The notes beneath the pieces were generated by a model that ran no database searches, was not told the origin of the DNA, and saw nothing but the letters and a program-made list of their open reading frames with translations. A DNA stretch of 64,000 nt from JAWLFI01 sp964627995. Its GTDB lineage: Bacteria > Bacteroidota > Bacteroidia > Chitinophagales > Saprospiraceae. Of the stretch, positions 62,726 to 64,000 are shown piece after piece. Where the stretch lies: positions 62,001 through 126,000 of the forward strand of contig CAZVLN010000002.1 of NCBI GenBank assembly GCA_964627995.1, in the 5' to 3' direction. The position numbers and the translations under genes were made by a program. Every line of letters starts with the position of its first letter. The first letter of the stretch is position 1.

Positions 62726-62825
62726 NNNNNNNNNNNNNNNNNNNNNNNNNNNNNNNNNNNNNNNNNNNNNNNNNNNNNNNNNNNNNNNNNNNNNNNNNNN
62801 NNNNNNNNNNNNNNNNNNNNNNNNN
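62726..62825. other. Assembly gap of 100 Ns
   Basis: Exactly 100 unknown bases, the usual placeholder for a gap of unknown size between contigs. Flanked by the same 55-nt sequence on each side, so little or nothing may be missing. Confidence 0.97.
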
Positions 62826-62880
62826 AAGAAAGCTAGAAGAAAGCTAGAAGAAAGCTAGAAGAAGCCAATAAAAAAAGCCC
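62826..62880 (+). repeat. Direct repeat, right copy (55 nt) at assembly gap
   Basis: Identical to 62671-62725: three AAGAAAGCTAG units, then the A-run and GCCC that open the terminator stem. Confidence 0.95.
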
Positions 62881-62905
62881 CCGAATTATTTCGAGGGCTT
62901 TTTTT
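62871..62905 (+). terminator. Bidirectional intrinsic terminator
   Basis: AAAAAAAGCCC-C-CGAA, loop TTAT, TTCG-A-GGGCTTTTTTT: an 8-bp G/C stem interrupted by one C-A mismatch and flanked by A-run and T-run. It would end both the rightward oxidase operon and the leftward gene at 62928. Confidence 0.85.
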
Positions 62906-62927
62906 CAATTTTACTATTAATTTGGGC

Positions 62928-63389
62928 TTAAGAAAATTTCTTAATCAACCAGACAATTAGAGAAACAGTTCCAAATAGTCCTGCTAAATAGGCTATAAGA
63001 AACAGTAAAGCTCCAATACCAAAACCACTACCAAATGCTGATCCAACAACAATAGCGCTAGCAACTATGCTTAAGACAATCCATGCTCCCCATCCAAGAA
63101 CCCAAAACCAAAACCACTTATCAACGGGGTCACCTAGGCCGCCTATGGCAGCAACCTTGTCGACAAGTTTTACCGCTTTTTTCTTTACCCATGAAAAAAG
63201 TTTTCCAAAGCCATTTTTGTCATTTTTAGCGTGAATTGCGGTTTCAAGAGAAAGTGCTGTTTGAGAATAATCACTTTGCATAACAGGTTCGATTCCATTA
63301 TCGGAATTAGTTATGCCATTAGATCCGTAGCTCACCCCAGTCATTAGAAGGAGAAGAGTACTGATCATCAAAAGTCGAAATTGTTTCAT
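62928..63389 (-). CDS. Exported membrane protein of unknown function
   Basis: A 153-residue protein with a signal peptide (~1-22, ending SYG), a polar stretch with a basic patch (KLFSWVKKKAVKLVDKV, ~63-79), and two hydrophobic helices with a Gly-rich link: WFWFWVLGWGAWIVLSIVASAIVVGSAFGSGFGIGALLFLIAYLAG (~93-138). I do not recognise a named family, although aromatic KWFWFWVLGWG patterns recur in small Bacteroidota membrane proteins. It shares the terminator with the oxidase operon and is transcribed alone. Confidence 0.75.
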   Translation of the reverse strand: MKQFRLLMISTLLLLMTGVSYGSNGITNSDNGIEPVMQSDYSQTALSLETAIHAKNDKNGFGKLFSWVKKKAVKLVDKVAAIGGLGDPVDKWFWFWVLGWGAWIVLSIVASAIVVGSAFGSGFGIGALLFLIAYLAGLFGTVSLIVWLIKKFS

Positions 63390-64000
63390 GTTATAGGTAT
63401 TTGGTTATAATTTGTTTAAATATAACAAACAAATTTTTAGAAAAGAAATTTGCTTTGTACAATTTGAGTATTCAAATTAAAGTATGTTTAATATCATAAG
63501 ATACCATAGTCTGCCATATTATAACTGCATTTTCCTATGCTTTACTGTCTAAAACTCATACAAAGTTAAATCATGTTCGAGCATTTTACATCGTGCTCAA
63601 TACTACTTTACCTCCAAAAACTCTTATTAATCTTAGAATAAAGAAGGCAATTGCAATTCCTTTTCCAGAGGAACTCTCAGGATGTTTTGAAACTTGATCC
63701 ATGGCAATACTGGAGATAATTAGCACACATATTCGAAGAGGAATACCTGCAAAGAAGTGGGAAACAAATCCCGTTATATTCCAGTATTACATTCCCAATG
63801 GGTTTAAGTTTTTTTTACCTTCTTGATTGAGTATTTACTTTAACAGATTATAGCTTTTCTATGAATTTGCTTCCTTTTTATTTACCCAGTTTAAGAGTTT
63901 TTCAAATCCTCTTTTTGTTTTCTATACTTCAATTGTTTTTCTAGAACAAAATTTAAAGATGAATAGCTAATTTTAATTATTAACTCTATGCTATTGCAAA
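63390..64000. other. 611-bp AT-rich stretch with only a doubtful ORF remnant
   Basis: Upstream of the leftward gene at 62928 and open to the window edge. It holds one minus-strand frame, 63586-63702 (38 codons from ATG, MDQVSKHPESSSGKGIAIAF...), open further upstream to about 63770 without another start codon. The upstream part is hydrophobic (SHFFAGIPLRICVLIISSIA), so it may be the tail of a decayed small membrane protein. I see no tRNA or hairpin here. Confidence 0.4.

Noticed and set aside
62671..62880. Genuine long direct duplication at the end of the oxidase operon
   Set aside because: Exact 55-nt identity on both sides of a 100-N filler is better explained by overlapping contig ends.

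Overview
The window looks like a piece of chromosome from a free-living, aerobic member of the Bacteroidota. It is AT-rich. Several upstream regions carry the Bacteroidota -7 promoter box TAnnTTTG, in a few cases with a TTG or TTTG about 19-20 nt further up. The respiratory chain is built around an alternative complex III, there is a Bacteroidota-type LptD, one secreted protease ends in what looks like a type IX secretion (T9SS) sorting domain, and small families typical of the phylum (DUF4296 lipoprotein, CPMC-motif membrane protein) are present. I cannot place it below phylum from sequence alone.

Layout. 1-3660: the 5' half of a tRNA-Arg on the minus strand, an ABC exporter, an unknown exported protein and murB. 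3678-8740: a cell-envelope block, mlaD-like MCE protein and N-acetylmuramoyl-alanine amidase reading left, lptD reading right from a 20-bp divergent spacer. 8875-11943: a leftward group made of an ECF sigma factor, a small membrane protein (possible anti-sigma), an OmpA-type lipoprotein and a secreted M43 protease. 12446-14004: an olsB-olsA-like pair that would make ornithine lipids. 14245-19546: OsmC, cysE-cysM, LemA/DUF3137 and an M14 carboxypeptidase. 19599-23225: serine hydrolase and glutamate dehydrogenase, leftward. 23305-34507: RNA pseudouridine synthase, SRP RNA (ffs), transaldolase, nucleoside phosphorylase, ArsC-like/hemF/SixA-like/DUF4296 operon, a PhoP-PhoR-like two-component pair, cysQ, galE, ggt and a Lon-substrate-domain protein. 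34615-44939: RecQ, a glycosyltransferase, an S9 oligopeptidase, a MATE transporter and smc. 45272-46066: thyA.

46226-62692 is one long rightward operon for aerobic respiration: actABCDEF (quinol oxidation and cytochrome c reduction), then cytochrome aa3 oxidase subunits II, I, haem O synthase, two subunit III-type proteins, subunit IV, a degenerate SCO-like protein, a DUF420/CtaM-like protein and a CPMC-motif protein. It ends at a strong bidirectional terminator. Electrons would pass from menaquinol through ActB/ActA and ActE haems to CuA in subunit II and on to oxygen.

Structure not explained by genes: (i) three copies of a GC-rich 130-180 bp intergenic element with conserved ends and two nested or successive inverted repeats whose sequences differ but whose pairing is kept (12073-12254, 31830-31960, 44951-45118); (ii) a 100-N assembly gap whose two flanks are the same 55 nt, so the gap is probably an unmerged contig overlap; (iii) a cytochrome oxidase subunit II with a C-terminal OmpA-like extension; (iv) a SCO-like protein without copper-binding cysteines. 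I see no prophage, CRISPR array, insertion sequence or defence island, and no convincing wholly new system. The repeat family is the strongest candidate for something undescribed.
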